A stretch of DNA of 64,000 bases from JAFKFJ01 sp963786445. Lineage in GTDB: Bacteria; Pseudomonadota; Alphaproteobacteria; Acetobacterales; Acetobacteraceae. The position numbers and the translations under genes are program-made. The stretch spans positions 1 through 64,000 of the forward strand of contig CAWAZU010000031.1 of NCBI GenBank assembly GCA_963786445.1, in the 5' to 3' direction. Below the pieces are notes generated by a model. That model saw only the letters and a program-made list of their open reading frames with translations. It was not told the origin of the DNA and did no database searches. Below are positions 63,632 through 64,000 of the stretch, piece after piece (positions within the stretch are counted from its first letter, which is position 1; the number at the start of each line of letters is the position of its first letter).

Positions 63632-64000
63632 TCAGGTGGCCAGGATGAGTTGGGCGGCGGTGCGGCCGGAGCGGATGGCACCTTCGATGGTCGCGGGCAA
63701 GCCGGTCGCGGTCCAGTCGCCGGCCAGCACGAGGTTGCGCAGCCGCGTGCGTGCGCCGGGCCGCCGCGCTTCCTCCGCCGCCGTCGCGGCAAAAGTGGCG
63801 CGCTTCTCCTTCACCACGCGCCAGGCCGGCATGGCGCCGGAGAGGCCCACGGCCGCGCACACGTCGGGCCAGACGCGCGCGGCGATTGCGTCGGCCGGCA
63901 GATCGACGAGGCGGTTGGCGGCGCTGATGGTGACCGAGACGATGCCGGGCTTGACGAACACCCATTCGGCGACGCCGCCGATCACGCCGACGAAGCCGGC
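63632..64000 (-). CDS. hpnE: Hydroxysqualene dehydroxylase HpnE, C-terminal part
   Basis: The last 122 residues of an FAD-dependent amine-oxidase-family protein run off the window edge. The end NLVLAGDWTATGLPATIEGAIRSGRTAA is the FAD-binding C-terminal signature of HpnE, which with HpnC and HpnD makes squalene from farnesyl diphosphate. It is immediately upstream of shc, so the two supply and use squalene. Confidence 0.87.
   Translation of the reverse strand, partial: AGFVGVIGGVAEWVFVKPGIVSVTISAANRLVDLPADAIAARVWPDVCAAVGLSGAMPAWRVVKEKRATFAATAAEEARRPGARTRLRNLVLAGDWTATGLPATIEGAIRSGRTAAQLILAT

Overview
The window is a high-GC alphaproteobacterial chromosome segment. The 16S gene, read from the minus strand, has Acetobacteraceae-like signatures. 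Other features fit this family: the rRNA operon order 16S-tRNA-Ile-tRNA-Ala-23S-5S-tRNA-fMet, paired clpS/clpA, an ATP12-type F1 assembly chaperone, phasin and hopanoid genes. Genus cannot be fixed from the sequence alone.

Layout. 1-6.2 kb: a complete leftward rRNA operon whose 23S gene carries a roughly 300-nt intervening sequence in helix 45, made of nested inverted repeats with a 9-nt period. A small relative of that repeat sits in the 16S-23S spacer. 6.4-30 kb: mostly housekeeping genes. These are clpB; a MOSC protein and a metallo-beta-lactamase-fold hydrolase; a Nudix hydrolase, tRNA-Ala editing factor and sulfurtransferase; metC-hisI; the envelope protease set degP/hflC/hflK; mrp; clpA/clpS; a phasin with a well-formed promoter; a D-Ala-D-Ala carboxypeptidase; map; a thioesterase; radC; a TerC-like membrane protein; and purB. 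30-35 kb: a three-gene 2-oxoacid:ferredoxin oxidoreductase operon with its own NAD(P)H/Fe-S subunit. 35-40 kb: mepA-gtrA on the minus strand, then a form II molybdenum hydroxylase (coxS-coxL-coxM-like). 40-47 kb: a sugar-acid uptake and oxidation cluster containing two enolase-superfamily dehydratases, a three-part ABC importer, an SDR and an SMP-30 lactonase. 47-50 kb: a TibC/Aah-type O-heptosyltransferase and a lone sugar-binding protein. 50-55 kb: a minus-strand operon of rarA, a pseudouridine synthase, AsmA-like, ATP12 and acylphosphatase genes. 55-59 kb: a PIN/Phd toxin-antitoxin pair and a heavily frameshifted type ISP restriction-modification gene. 60-64 kb: another enolase-superfamily gene, a DUF2147 protein and the hopanoid genes hpnE-shc.

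Two things stand out. First, a gene of unknown function occurs twice (10.9 kb and 59.4 kb) as a cassette in which promoter-like sequence, coding sequence, the 18 bases around the stop codon and a 3' hairpin are all shared; the two hairpins differ by a compensatory base-pair change. Second, at least eleven genes are broken by single-base indels, mostly insertions, including genes normally essential. This pattern looks more like uncorrected long-read error than biological decay, so 'frameshifted' below should be read with that in mind.
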